Assembly (NCBI GenBank): GCA_946480475.1
Contig: CAMLJM010000036.1
Coordinates: 1 to 21,073, forward strand
Direction: 5' to 3'
DNA from: an uncultured Alphaproteobacteria bacterium
Lineage (GTDB): Bacteria > Pseudomonadota > Alphaproteobacteria > Micavibrionales > Micavibrionaceae
DNA length: 21,073 bases
Shown here: one piece after another, positions 1 to 7,130 of the stretch
Position numbering within the stretch: position 1 is the first letter of the stretch
How the letters are laid out: every line of letters starts with the position of its first letter
The notes under the pieces: generated by a model
Databases searched by the model: none
Told to the model about the DNA's origin: nothing
The model's input: only the letters and a program-made list of their open reading frames with translations
Made by a program: the position numbers and the translations under genes

Positions 1-668
1 TGCCCGGCATCCGGCAGGCGGGATTGCAGCCCGGGTATGCGCGTTGTCAGGTCGCCACCGCGCTCACCCTGGAATGCTTTGGTGACATGCTGGAATTCAT
101 CACCCATCGCCCGTAACACGGTTTTGATACCGGCCTTGCAGTTTGCAGGTCCATCGCCATAGGGGGCCAGTTGCGTGAAGGGAATATTCGCCTTGTTGAT
201 TTCGATAGCGGCGGCGCAGGCGCGGTTCCATGCGGCCATCATCGCTTCGGGTGCGCCGCTGACGCGGCCAAATATATGCAAGTCGTTGCTGTCCTTGTGA
301 CGGTCGCCGGTTTCAATACCCTTGAGGCGCGCCACGGACCGGCCCAGCCCCACCGCATCGACTGCCTTGTAAAACGCATTCTCAAGCCCGACATAACCCG
401 CGATAGCAGCCATCATGTTCAGCGGCTTGCTGCTGACGGGGACGTAGTTTCCGGTTTTATCCTTGGCGGTGAAATGAAGTTCGGCCAACGTCTGACGCAG
501 GCCATCTGCCGTATCAGCGGTCAGACGCATAAAGGCATGGCTGGTGCCATGCGGAAAGAAGACGCGCTTCAGCAAGCCGCTTTGTTCAAGCGGCGTGGCG
601 ACAGCTTCGATCGTGTATTCACGATCCGGAAAATGCGTTTCAGGCATCGTTTGCGTCATGGGCATCAT
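1..668 (-). CDS. Hypothetical protein, C-terminus beyond window start (partial)
   Basis: An open frame runs leftward without a stop from the ATG at 668 to the window edge, giving at least 222 residues starting MMPMTQTMPETHF. It is soluble-looking, with no signal peptide or membrane segment. Features seen are an early LLKRVFFPHGTSHAFMRL stretch, a central helical part with GDRHKDSNDLHIFGRV, and a basic-acidic C-terminal part. I do not recognise the family. The ATG at 668 is the first in frame (ATGs at 665 and 659 are alternatives). The only Shine-Dalgarno-like stretch (AAGGA) lies about 23 bases upstream and fits a different, 14-codon frame better, so the start is not firm. It is divergent from the macro-domain gene, with about 150 bases between. 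The even coding character over more than 660 bases supports a real gene. Confidence 0.7.
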   Translation of the reverse strand, partial: MMPMTQTMPETHFPDREYTIEAVATPLEQSGLLKRVFFPHGTSHAFMRLTADTADGLRQTLAELHFTAKDKTGNYVPVSSKPLNMMAAIAGYVGLENAFYKAVDAVGLGRSVARLKGIETGDRHKDSNDLHIFGRVSGAPEAMMAAWNRACAAAIEINKANIPFTQLAPYGDGPANCKAGIKTVLRAMGDEFQHVTKAFQGERGGDLTTRIPGLQSRLPDAG

Positions 669-817
669 TATAACGCCATAACATTTACCGGTCCTTAATG
701 GCCAGAAAAATCTCTCATAGGATCAGTAACTTAGCAAACTTGATGATTATCAAGGTTGTCGCAGCTACCAAGGCTTACGCTTCCTATATAACAATAGATA
801 CAGAAAAGGACGATGAT

Positions 818-1315
818 ATGATCAGAAAAGTTACAGGCGATATCCTGTTCAGTGAGGCCCAAGCCATCGTCCATGGTGTGGCGCCACATGATCATTTCAA
901 CCAGGGACTGGCGCTGGCGCTGCGGGACCGTTTTCCGGCCATGGCCAAAGATTTTCGCCATTACTGCCATCAGTATAATCCGCCTGCGGGCGAGGCATGG
1001 CTGTGGGGCGGTGCCGATGGTGTGGTTATCTGTCTGATGACCCAGAACCCTGCCCCTGATGAACGTTCACACCCGGGCAAGGCCAGCATGCATAATGTGG
1101 ATCGCGCCCTGAAGGCCTTGCGCAAACTGGTAGAAAAAGAAGAGCTCACTTCGATTGCGTTGCCCCGTCTGGCGACCGGTGTTGGCGGGATGATATGGAC
1201 TGATGTGGAAGCCCTCATCAACAAGCATCTGGGTGACGTCGATATTCCCGTGATTATTTATGAAACCTATCAAAAAGGTGTGCATGCTATGGAGGATTTG
1301 CCTAAGGCAGCCTGA
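818..1315 (+). CDS. Macro-domain protein (ADP-ribose binding / possible hydrolase)
   Basis: A 165-residue single-domain protein. The N-terminal VTGDIL, the DHFNQGLALAL stretch (residues 25-35) and PRLATGVGGMIW (116-127) match the fold order of macro domains, which bind ADP-ribose and in some subfamilies remove it from proteins or nucleic acids. The spacing resembles the ALC1/TARG1/DarG-like group, whose LPRxxxGxGGxxW motif is seen here. At the place where TARG1-type enzymes carry a catalytic lysine (ITK motif) this protein reads LMTQN, so catalysis cannot be assumed. The frame is open back to 698, but AAGGA at 806-810 lies 7 bases before the ATG at 818, and the domain begins there. It stands alone, with no toxin-like ADP-ribosyltransferase gene beside it, so a DarTG-type role is not supported. 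Confidence 0.85.
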   Translation: MIRKVTGDILFSEAQAIVHGVAPHDHFNQGLALALRDRFPAMAKDFRHYCHQYNPPAGEAWLWGGADGVVICLMTQNPAPDERSHPGKASMHNVDRALKALRKLVEKEELTSIALPRLATGVGGMIWTDVEALINKHLGDVDIPVIIYETYQKGVHAMEDLPKAA

Positions 1316-1349
1316 TCGTCTGCCTGTCCCTGTCTGTTCGCAACGATCC

Positions 1350-1390
1350 TTACGGCGATGGCTTCACGGCTGTCGCCGTAATGTTTATTT
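1350..1390 (+). terminator. Probable intrinsic terminator after the macro-domain gene
   Basis: A perfect 9-bp inverted repeat (TTACGGCGA at 1350-1358, TCGCCGTAA at 1373-1381) with a 14-base loop is followed by TGTTTATTT. It lies between convergent genes, 35 bases after the macro-domain stop and just before the pdxY stop. The loop is longer than ideal. Confidence 0.5.
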
Positions 1391-2237
1391 AAGGCTGAAC
1401 AAAATGGTCCTGGGCGGCAATCAGCGCCAATTCACGGCCTCCTGATTTCTGCGTGGCCTCAAAAATAGCGAAAATTCCCGCTGCCGTGCGTTTCAGGGCG
1501 TCGGCTACAGCGGCACCATTCAGCATATGCCCGGTAAAAAGGGCGGCTGTGGCATCGCCCGCGCCATTCGGCGCCGGGGATAAAGGCAGCATAGGGGTCA
1601 CGGCGCGGTGAACAGTGCCAGAGGCCTCGCTTGCGATCATTTCAATGGTGCCGGGGACTGTTGTGTCATGGATCAGGGATGTCACCAGCACGATCCCCAC
1701 CCCCCGATCGTGCAGAACGCGGCATGCGGCTTTGGCGTCATCGAGGGTTTTGATCGTATGACCGCTGAGATATTCCAGTTCAAACTGGTTCGGGGTCATG
1801 ATGCGTGCGTGCCCAACAGCGTAATCCCTGAAGAATGCCGGAATATCCTGATGCACGAAAAAGCCGCGCCCTACATCACCCATCACCGGGTCACAAGTCC
1901 ATATCGCGTGAGCGGGCAATTTTTCTTTCACTTCAAGAATGACTTCCGCCATCGCGGGAGAACCTAAATACCCGGTCAGCAAGGCATCGACATGCTTCAG
2001 GGCGCCGCGCTCTTCCACCCCCTTCAATACTTCGCGGATATGCTGCGCATCGAAGACCTGGCCTGTCCAGCTGCCGTAGCCGGTGTGGTTAGAAAACTGC
2101 ACCGTATGCACGGGAATGACTTCAAATCCCATGCGCTGCAGTGGGAATACGGCCGCGGCATTACCAACATGGCCATACGCGACATGAGACTGGATAGAAA
2201 GGACTGTTTTCATCACGCGGTCATTCGTTAGGGGCAT
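1389..2237 (-). CDS. pdxY: Pyridoxal kinase, PdxY type
   Basis: A ribokinase-superfamily enzyme that phosphorylates pyridoxal to pyridoxal 5'-phosphate with ATP in the B6 salvage pathway, in the cytoplasm. The N-terminal VLSIQSHVAYGHVGNAAAV, the HTVQFSNHTGYGSWTG region, the CDPVMGD motif and the C-terminal APNGAGDATAALF (nucleotide-binding/catalytic loop with the GAGD aspartate) are family signatures in the right order. Length (282 aa) is normal for PdxY. The start is uncertain: ATG at 2237 has AAGGG only 3 bases away, while ATG at 2213 (MKTVLSIQSH) matches the usual family N-terminus but lacks a clear Shine-Dalgarno. It is not co-located with other B6 genes; the neighbour upstream on the same strand ends 31 bases before it, so the two may be cotranscribed. 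Confidence 0.93.
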   Translation of the reverse strand: MPLTNDRVMKTVLSIQSHVAYGHVGNAAAVFPLQRMGFEVIPVHTVQFSNHTGYGSWTGQVFDAQHIREVLKGVEERGALKHVDALLTGYLGSPAMAEVILEVKEKLPAHAIWTCDPVMGDVGRGFFVHQDIPAFFRDYAVGHARIMTPNQFELEYLSGHTIKTLDDAKAACRVLHDRGVGIVLVTSLIHDTTVPGTIEMIASEASGTVHRAVTPMLPLSPAPNGAGDATAALFTGHMLNGAAVADALKRTAAGIFAIFEATQKSGGRELALIAAQDHFVQP

Positions 2238-2268
2238 AGGCCCTTACTATAATCAACCTGCGTGATTT

Positions 2269-2832
2269 TTAGAATTTATATTCTGTGCGGAACTGGGCGC
2301 CCGTTTTACCTGTGCTGTCGGTATAAACGCCTGTGCAAAGATTGGGGGTCGCAATATTGGGAATATCGGGCTTGATGCAGGCACCAGCCTCAAGACGCAT
2401 GGATGGCGATTTGCCCCCACCGGCTGAAGCCATCGCGACAAAGTAAGGGCTAAGGCCCTCGCCATTCTGCCTGATATAATCGCCACGCACGGCGGCTGTC
2501 ACTTCCGGCGATGATCCGTACGACCATGACCCGCCGATACCTTTTTGGATCATCAGGCTATTGCCGTTGGGCAAGGCTTCCACCGTGCCAAAAGATTTAT
2601 AACCGCTGATGGTGGCGGGCTTGCCGAGCGCCAATGACGCTGTTGCCGCTGTTGTTTCGGTTTCTGTCAGAGTACCTGCAGGATTGGTTTTGCTTTCTTC
2701 TTTGCTGTACTGGACAGCGACCGCAGGACGCAGATCCTTGAAACCGGCCGAACCTGTCGTGTTAGCACCCAACTTCACATCATGGGCGCTGAAAATACTG
2801 TCATCCTTTTGTACTTGTGGTCCGTCCGGCAT
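2269..2832 (-). CDS. Hypothetical protein with barrel-like C-terminus
   Basis: A 187-residue protein of unknown family. It is rich in Gly, Ser, Thr and Ala with alternating polar/aromatic stretches such as GGSWSYGSS and DYIRQNGEGLSPYFVAMAS, and ends in QFRTEYKF, a terminal-phenylalanine pattern typical of outer-membrane beta strands. Two cysteines (in GACIKP and NLCTG) could pair. No N-terminal signal peptide is seen, which conflicts with an outer-membrane role unless the true N-terminus was lost. The start at 2832 is chosen because GAGG (2840-2843) lies 7 bases upstream; the ATG at 2838 is only 1 base from it. It lies 31 bases upstream of pdxY on the same strand. A beta-barrel fragment is inference only. 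Confidence 0.65.
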   Translation of the reverse strand: MPDGPQVQKDDSIFSAHDVKLGANTTGSAGFKDLRPAVAVQYSKEESKTNPAGTLTETETTAATASLALGKPATISGYKSFGTVEALPNGNSLMIQKGIGGSWSYGSSPEVTAAVRGDYIRQNGEGLSPYFVAMASAGGGKSPSMRLEAGACIKPDIPNIATPNLCTGVYTDSTGKTGAQFRTEYKF

Positions 2833-2936
2833 CCCCATACCTCAAAATTTATTTATGTAAACATTATTCCTTTAATCTATTGGAATTACAACAAAAAAGA
2901 AGAATTCTGATTTTAAGTTTTTATTTCCATAATTTA

Positions 2937-2966
2937 TTGCATTTATCCCGCATTTTCCTATATAAT
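2937..2966 (+). promoter_or_regulatory. Sigma-70-type promoter for the 3.0-4.2 kb operon
   Basis: TTGCAT (2937-2942), an 18-base spacer and a perfect TATAAT (2961-2966) lie about 40 bases upstream of the start at 3007, within a very AT-rich gap (2839-3003) between divergent genes. Confidence 0.6.
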
Positions 2967-3006
2967 CTTTGAAATTCATAAATTTCTGGTTAGGGATAGA
3001 TGTGTG

Positions 3007-3321
3007 ATGTCACTTAAAACCATAATGAACAGCGCGATTATCGGACTGGTCTTCTCAGGCTCTCTGGCATGTGCTCAGGAAGCCGCACCTGAGAAAGCGG
3101 CTTCCGCACCTGAACAGGCAGCTTCTGCGCCAACCCCTGCCCCTGAACAACCAAAAGCAAAATGCCAACTCTCCTGGAAATCCGTTGCTGGTGCCGTATT
3201 GGGCAGCGCTACTGCCAAATACGTTGGTAAGAAGGGTTCTAACGCAGGTATTGATGGTTTGGGCAAACCTTCCGGAACAGAAGCACAGGCCGTAATCGCC
3301 CCTGAATGTGCACGCCCCTAA
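3007..3321 (+). CDS. Small exported Ala/Pro-rich hypothetical protein
   Basis: A 104-residue protein with a Sec signal peptide: basic start (MSLKTIMN), hydrophobic core (IIGLVFSGSLA), and a probable signal-peptidase I site after ACA. A cysteine sits near the cleavage site, but the preceding residues (SLAC) are a poor lipobox, so lipoprotein processing is less likely. Then comes a low-complexity linker built on a 7-residue repeat (APEKAAS, APEQAAS), and a short C-terminal module with KCQLSWKSVAGAVLGSATAKYVGKK and a second cysteine near the end (PECARP). A GTG at 3004 is an alternative start; AGGGA at 2992-2996 serves either. The next gene follows 12 bases later, so the two form an operon. Family unknown; a periplasmic role is inferred from the signal peptide. 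Confidence 0.75.
   Translation: MSLKTIMNSAIIGLVFSGSLACAQEAAPEKAASAPEQAASAPTPAPEQPKAKCQLSWKSVAGAVLGSATAKYVGKKGSNAGIDGLGKPSGTEAQAVIAPECARP
3085..3126 (+). repeat. Two tandem 21-bp units in the exported protein gene
   Basis: GCACCTGA-type units at 3085-3105 and 3106-3126 differ at 5 positions and encode APEKAAS and APEQAAS. A degenerate third copy (APTPAPEQ) follows. All changes keep the frame. Confidence 0.7.
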
Positions 3322-3333
3322 AGGACATTGATC

Positions 3334-4212
3334 ATGGCACCTAACAATAACCAAAGAGCCGGCTTTCAAAAACTCAATGTAACGCCTGCCGCGGCAGCGC
3401 CAAAGAAGCCTGCAAAGCCTTCCAACTGGCGTCGCAATCTTGTGCTGGGCGCGATGGCTCTCGGCGGCTGGCTCCTGGTGAAAGATTTCGATTGGTCCAC
3501 ACCCAAATACAGACATTCAGAACCTAATCGCGACGTGCCGAATGATCTATTCAAAGAAACAGCGCCACGTGCAGCAGCACCATCCAAGGCGCGCATAAAA
3601 GCCGCACCCGCCCCTGAACCTGCATTAGAGTCTCCCAAAATCGCTCACGCAGAGCGCCGCGCTTTTAAACCGGAAACACCTGCGCCCGCAACAGCACCTG
3701 TTCCCGTTACAACAGCAGAACGTGCAGCATCTGCCAAGACCATGTTGCTGGAGTTTTACCTGGCACAAGGCGGCCGTACCAGTGAAGAGGACCAGAATTA
3801 CAGCATTACGGCACTCAACCAGACTTTAAACAGCGTCGATGTGCGTCAGCCTGTCTACGAGAAAACAGGTATTCCACACTCGCCGCAAAGAACACATATG
3901 GCCCTGTCCGCCATTCGCGAAGACGGGACATCTTATGCCTTCATCTGCACACAGGAAAAATCACGCCTGACGGGCTTTGCGCATGCTGCTGCTAAACCGG
4001 ATGGCCAAGGCAGCTTCATTGTCAAACTGAGCGATACCGTTCTGCACGAAGGCTATCTTAAAGGTCTGAATTTGATGGAATCCTACGGCAAAATGCGTTC
4101 CTGCACGGCAGCCTTGCACAAACTTAATGATGAACTGAATGGCTCTGCCGAATTGGCTGCACTCCGCGTTTCAGTTCAACATACCAGCCCTTATCAGTTC
4201 AAATGGCATTAA
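3334..4212 (+). CDS. Single-pass membrane hypothetical protein with Pro/Ala linker
   Basis: A 292-residue protein of unknown family. Residues 1-33 are a basic, Pro/Ala-rich cytoplasmic-type tail (KKPAKPSNWRR), residues about 35-49 one membrane segment (NLVLGAMALGGWLLV), residues about 70-130 a Pro/Ala-rich linker, and residues about 130-292 a folded domain. That domain contains AKTMLLEFYLAQGG, YAFICTQEKSRLTGFAHAA and a Cys in GKMRSCTAAL. By the positive-inside rule the C-terminal domain faces the periplasm. AAGGA at 3321-3325 lies 8 bases before the ATG at 3334; a TTG at 3328 is less likely. The gene begins 12 bases after the exported Ala/Pro protein, which suggests that both work in the periplasm. 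The linker resembles that of envelope-spanning adaptor proteins, but I see no TonB or peptidoglycan-binding signature. Confidence 0.75.
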   Translation: MAPNNNQRAGFQKLNVTPAAAAPKKPAKPSNWRRNLVLGAMALGGWLLVKDFDWSTPKYRHSEPNRDVPNDLFKETAPRAAAPSKARIKAAPAPEPALESPKIAHAERRAFKPETPAPATAPVPVTTAERAASAKTMLLEFYLAQGGRTSEEDQNYSITALNQTLNSVDVRQPVYEKTGIPHSPQRTHMALSAIREDGTSYAFICTQEKSRLTGFAHAAAKPDGQGSFIVKLSDTVLHEGYLKGLNLMESYGKMRSCTAALHKLNDELNGSAELAALRVSVQHTSPYQFKWH

Positions 4213-4216
4213 TGGA

Positions 4217-4249
4217 ATCAGGGCCGCACCGGTAGGATGCAGCCCTGAT
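4217..4249. terminator. Hairpin between convergent genes, possible bidirectional terminator
   Basis: ATCAGGGC (4217-4224) pairs perfectly with GCCCTGAT (4242-4249); after one mismatch the stem continues with GCA/TGC. No good T-run follows on either strand, so Rho-independent function is uncertain. It starts 5 bases after the stop at 4212. Confidence 0.4.
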
Positions 4250-4282
4250 CTCTCAGTCAATAACCCTCAGGTTACTGCTAAA

Positions 4283-4945
4283 CTACTGTTGGTAGCGGAA
4301 TTGTTTTGCCGCTTCCGGCGTCACGCTTCTGTCATAAGCCTCTTTCCATTCCGGATATTCTACAACACCGCTTTTATCAGTATCGAGTTCCAGGGCAGAG
4401 TGACCGATAAATTCTTCAGCGCTCAGACCATCATTGTCCTTATCGAAACGGTTCAGCATGGAATAATCCATAAATTGGTCTGACGTTACGTCTACAACGT
4501 CTGCTTTGCCGTCATCGTCAAAGTCAATCATAGTTAGTTGCGTCTTTTCCAGCGGCACCAATGTAATAACCTGGTTTTTCTTGATCTCTACGTTATCGAT
4601 GACTTTGTTGCCGTCTGTATCGAACAGGAAGAACAACTTCTCACCCACTTCTTTACGGGACAGAATACCGTCAGCATTTACGTCCAGATAAGCGAAGTTC
4701 ACAGGGATAGCACCCTCAATGATTTTTGGTGTGACAGCTGTTGTCTTTGTCACTGTTACAGGCGTTGTTTCTTTTTCTTCGACAACCGTGGTGCGTTCCA
4801 CAGTGCCTGAACCTGCCGGGTCAGGCATAGTTGTCGTCGTTGTTGTCGTTGTTTTGACCTTATCTGCATGGGCAGGCGTCACACCGGCCACAAATGCACC
4901 CAGCGCCAGTACAGCTGCACCGGAAAGAATAATTGTTTTAGTCAT
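4283..4945 (-). CDS. Secreted EF-hand calcium-binding protein
   Basis: A 220-residue protein with a clear Sec signal peptide (residues 1-27, cleavage after AHA). A Thr/Val-rich stalk follows (residues 30-75, with eight consecutive threonines), then five EF-hand-like loops. Residues 88-99 (DVNADGILSRKE) and 188-199 (DTDKSGVVEYPE) are canonical 12-residue loops. Residues 109-120 have Lys instead of Gly at loop position 6, 141-152 end in Asp, and 168-178 is one residue short. Expected role: calcium binding in the periplasm or outside the cell, for sensing, buffering or structure; no enzymatic domain is seen. A strong GGAG lies 7 bases before the ATG at 4945. The gene is monocistronic, convergent with the membrane-protein operon and divergent from the SIMPL gene. 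Confidence 0.88.
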   Translation of the reverse strand: MTKTIILSGAAVLALGAFVAGVTPAHADKVKTTTTTTTTMPDPAGSGTVERTTVVEEKETTPVTVTKTTAVTPKIIEGAIPVNFAYLDVNADGILSRKEVGEKLFFLFDTDGNKVIDNVEIKKNQVITLVPLEKTQLTMIDFDDDGKADVVDVTSDQFMDYSMLNRFDKDNDGLSAEEFIGHSALELDTDKSGVVEYPEWKEAYDRSVTPEAAKQFRYQQ

Positions 4946-5086
4946 GTTCAGTCTCCTTCTTTTTTCGTTACCGCTTGGCCTCTGTACGAACCCCTCACAC
5001 AGACTTCAGTCAAGCCCTCCGCATTATTGCAGTGTATTGGCGGTTTATCATGTTACAAACGACAGAGTATGCCGTTAGTTCCGGAT

Positions 5087-5118
5087 AGGAAAATCCGGAT
5101 CAAAACCGGGGTTTTCCT
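5087..5118. other. Stem-loop in the divergent intergenic region
   Basis: AGGAAAA (5087-5093) pairs with TTTTCCT (5112-5118), and inside it CCGG (5095-5098) pairs with CCGG (5106-5109) around ATCAAAA. The 243-base gap between the EF-hand and SIMPL genes holds no other gene. The hairpin could lie in the leader of either transcript. TTGACC at 5124-5129 is a possible -35 box for the SIMPL gene, but no good -10 is spaced from it. Confidence 0.35.
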
Positions 5119-5188
5119 ACGCCTTGACCAGATGTAGAATAGCCCCAGCTTATTCAAAAGTTCATCCAAATCCCTATAGGAGATATTT

Positions 5189-5956
5189 ATGCGTACGCTT
5201 GTATTACCTGTGATCGCGGCTCTCGCTTTTACAACACCTGTTATGGCCCAAAACGCGACTACATCGGAAACCACACCCGCTAAAATCTCCTTCCCCGGCA
5301 GTGGCGAAACCATTCTGAACATCGCCGCTACGGAACGTGTGCAAGTGCCCCAGGACCTTCTTGTGGCTTCGTTGCGTATTGAAAAGGAAGATGCAGATCC
5401 TAAGGCTGTACAAACGCAGATTAACGAAATCATGAAGAAGGCAGTCGATAGCGCCAAGCTTGTACCCACCATCAAGGTTTCAACCGGTCAATACTACGTC
5501 TACCAATACGATCCAAACCCGCAGCCTGAACCTGCAAAGGGTGGGCAGAAACCAGCCCTTAAATGGCGCGGCACCCAGACGATTGACCTGCAATCCACCA
5601 ATGCTGACGACCTGCTGAAACTGGCAGGCACCCTGCAGGATTCCGGCCTGATCATGAACAACCTGAGCTATATGCTCTCCCCTGAAAAGACCGAGGAAGC
5701 CAAGGACAACCTGATGGAAGCAGCTCTGGCCAAGGTCAAGGCACGCGCTGAACGTGCCGCCAGAGCCATGAACAAGAGCACGACAAATCTGGTTGAGGTC
5801 ACTGTTGATACCGCCGACAATCCGATTCATCCGCCTGTCATGATGCGCGCGATGGCCATGGATGGTGGCGCGATGGAAAAATCGGCAGCCCCGACCGCCG
5901 AGGCCGGAGAAACTGAAATCACGCTCACAGTCTCCGCCAGGGCATTACTGAAGTAA
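5189..5956 (+). CDS. SIMPL-domain (DUF541, YggE-like) periplasmic protein
   Basis: A 255-residue exported protein. Residues 1-20 are a signal peptide (MRTLVLPVIAALAFTTPVMA, cleavage before QN). The mature part follows the SIMPL/DUF541 pattern: an early GETILNIAATERVQVPQDLLVASLRIE strand pair, a helix (VQTQINEIMKKAVDSAK), VSTGQYYVYQYDP, WRGTQTIDLQS, LSYMLSPEKTEEAKDNLMEAALAKVKARAERAARAM, and a final EITLTVSARALL strand. Members such as YggE are periplasmic or outer-membrane proteins linked to stress tolerance; the biochemical activity is not well defined. AGGAG at 5178-5182 lies 6 bases before the ATG. It is a single-gene unit with a hairpin downstream at 5986. The Pro/Gly-rich insert around residues 111-125 (DPNPQPEPAKGGQ) looks like an exposed loop. 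Confidence 0.88.
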   Translation: MRTLVLPVIAALAFTTPVMAQNATTSETTPAKISFPGSGETILNIAATERVQVPQDLLVASLRIEKEDADPKAVQTQINEIMKKAVDSAKLVPTIKVSTGQYYVYQYDPNPQPEPAKGGQKPALKWRGTQTIDLQSTNADDLLKLAGTLQDSGLIMNNLSYMLSPEKTEEAKDNLMEAALAKVKARAERAARAMNKSTTNLVEVTVDTADNPIHPPVMMRAMAMDGGAMEKSAAPTAEAGETEITLTVSARALLK

Positions 5957-5985
5957 CCCGCGCCAGATCACACACCTTCTCTCAT

Positions 5986-6019
5986 CCACCTTCCCTGCCC
6001 GGGAGGGTGGAAAAATTTT
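5986..6019 (+). terminator. Intrinsic terminator after the SIMPL gene
   Basis: CCACCTTCCC (5986-5995) pairs with GGGAGGGTGG (6001-6010) with one G-T wobble around TGCCC, followed by AAAAATTTT. The T-run is short. The rest of the gap to 6124 shows no gene. Confidence 0.6.
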
Positions 6020-6124
6020 GATCATCGCCATATTGAGGACATTTTTCTCTGGCGATATCCGCGTCGCTGATGTACAAGCGCGTCCTTCGCGTTTTTAATT
6101 TCTTACAATCTAGAGGGTCTGGCC

Positions 6125-6481
6125 ATGAAAACCGACATGAACGTTTACATGCTGAAAATGCAATTCTCCCCGGAAGCGGTTGGCGAGCCTGCCGTTACTC
6201 AACAAAATGTTGAGAACAGCTTTCGTACCGCCCTTAAAGGAACAGAACTGGTGATGGAATTTAGTCGCGTATCTGAACCTGATGCCGAGACAGGCCTGAT
6301 GGCCGTAATCTGTTCTGAGAATGCGGCAAATGCCCTGCGCGAGAAAGGTGAGGATCTGGGTATAGAATCTCTGGTCCTGAACGAAGGCCGCACAGAGCGT
6401 CGCCAGAAAGCTCTCGCCCTTGCTGAAAGGGACAATGGCGTCAACTACGTGGCCGCCATTCACATGGTTGCCCGTATCTAA
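6125..6481 (+). CDS. Hypothetical protein, 118 aa
   Basis: A small soluble protein with no signal peptide. The predicted order is strand (NVYMLKMQFSP), helix (VTQQNVENSFRTALKG), strand (ELVMEFSRVSE), strand (GLMAVICSE), helix (NAANALREKGEDLG), strand and helix (RTERRQKALALAERD), and strand (NGVNYVAAIHMVARI). This is a compact alpha/beta fold, but I do not recognise the family. GAGGG lies 7 bases before the ATG at 6125, which decides the start. The DinB-like gene follows on the same strand after about 46 bases, so cotranscription is possible. Codon use matches the neighbours. Confidence 0.75.
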   Translation: MKTDMNVYMLKMQFSPEAVGEPAVTQQNVENSFRTALKGTELVMEFSRVSEPDAETGLMAVICSENAANALREKGEDLGIESLVLNEGRTERRQKALALAERDNGVNYVAAIHMVARI

Positions 6482-6527
6482 CCTTCTGACCATTTCTTTT
6501 TGGCGGGTTCCAGTCTATATTTATAGA

Positions 6528-7130
6528 ATGGAGCCCGCTGTTCTTCCCGATATGCCACAACTTGATAAACCCGGTGCCGGAGTGCCTTGGGCCGAAGGGC
6601 TTATGTATCGTTACTATATCGGGCCTTTTATCGCTGCCAAATCCGACTGGGAAAAGAACTGGCAGATGTTTGACAAGATCAATGCCAAAACGCTGATGCT
6701 TGCTGAAAAGCTGACCGCTGAACAACTGACAACCCGGATACTTGTGCCCCGCCTGAAAGGTATCGAGGACAGTTCTCGTTACTGGTCCGTTGCCATGACG
6801 CTCGAACACCTGGTCATCGTGGGAACGGGGATAACCGGCATTATAAAATCCCTGGGCCGTAACATTACGCCCCCGATCAAAGTGAATATCGCCGCACTAA
6901 AACCCAAGGGCCATACCGATCCTCAAGTTGATTTGCAAGCCTTCCGCCAGTTTTCTGAAACGACACGCTCCATGATCGAAACCGAAATACATCTGCCTAT
7001 CAGTCGTACGCACAAGCTTGACCATCCCTGGTTCGGCGCTTTTGATGCTTTGCAATGGCAATGGTTGCTGGGCGTGCATGGCGCCATGCATTATCGCCAG
7101 ATCAAGGCTATCATTTCCCAGTTGAAGTAA
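6528..7130 (+). CDS. DinB-like (DinB/YfiT superfamily) protein
   Basis: A 200-residue helical protein. A histidine in a VAMTLEHLVIVG helix (His94) and a C-terminal GVHGAMHYRQIKAI motif (His184 and His188) reproduce the metal-binding His triad of the DinB/YfiT four-helix-bundle superfamily. Members are metal-dependent thiol transferases or proteins of unknown, often stress-linked function; the substrate here cannot be inferred. The start is unclear: the frame is open back to 6420, the ATG at 6528 follows the previous stop but has no good ribosome site, the ATG at 6552 is an alternative, and the ATG at 6603 is preceded by AAGGG but would cut the first helix. The stop at 7128-7130 directly abuts the stop of the convergent next gene. 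Confidence 0.75.
   Translation: MEPAVLPDMPQLDKPGAGVPWAEGLMYRYYIGPFIAAKSDWEKNWQMFDKINAKTLMLAEKLTAEQLTTRILVPRLKGIEDSSRYWSVAMTLEHLVIVGTGITGIIKSLGRNITPPIKVNIAALKPKGHTDPQVDLQAFRQFSETTRSMIETEIHLPISRTHKLDHPWFGAFDALQWQWLLGVHGAMHYRQIKAIISQLK

Noticed and set aside
171..698. 175-codon plus-strand frame
   Set aside because: It is antisense to a minus-strand frame that stays open to the window edge with better protein-like composition; no ribosome site supports it.
818..1315. Macro-domain gene as antitoxin of a DarTG toxin-antitoxin pair
   Set aside because: No DarT-like ADP-ribosyltransferase frame is adjacent on either strand.
4840..4860. GTT/GTC run at 4829-4855 as a promoter or repeat element
   Set aside because: It is the coding sequence for the threonine run of the EF-hand protein.
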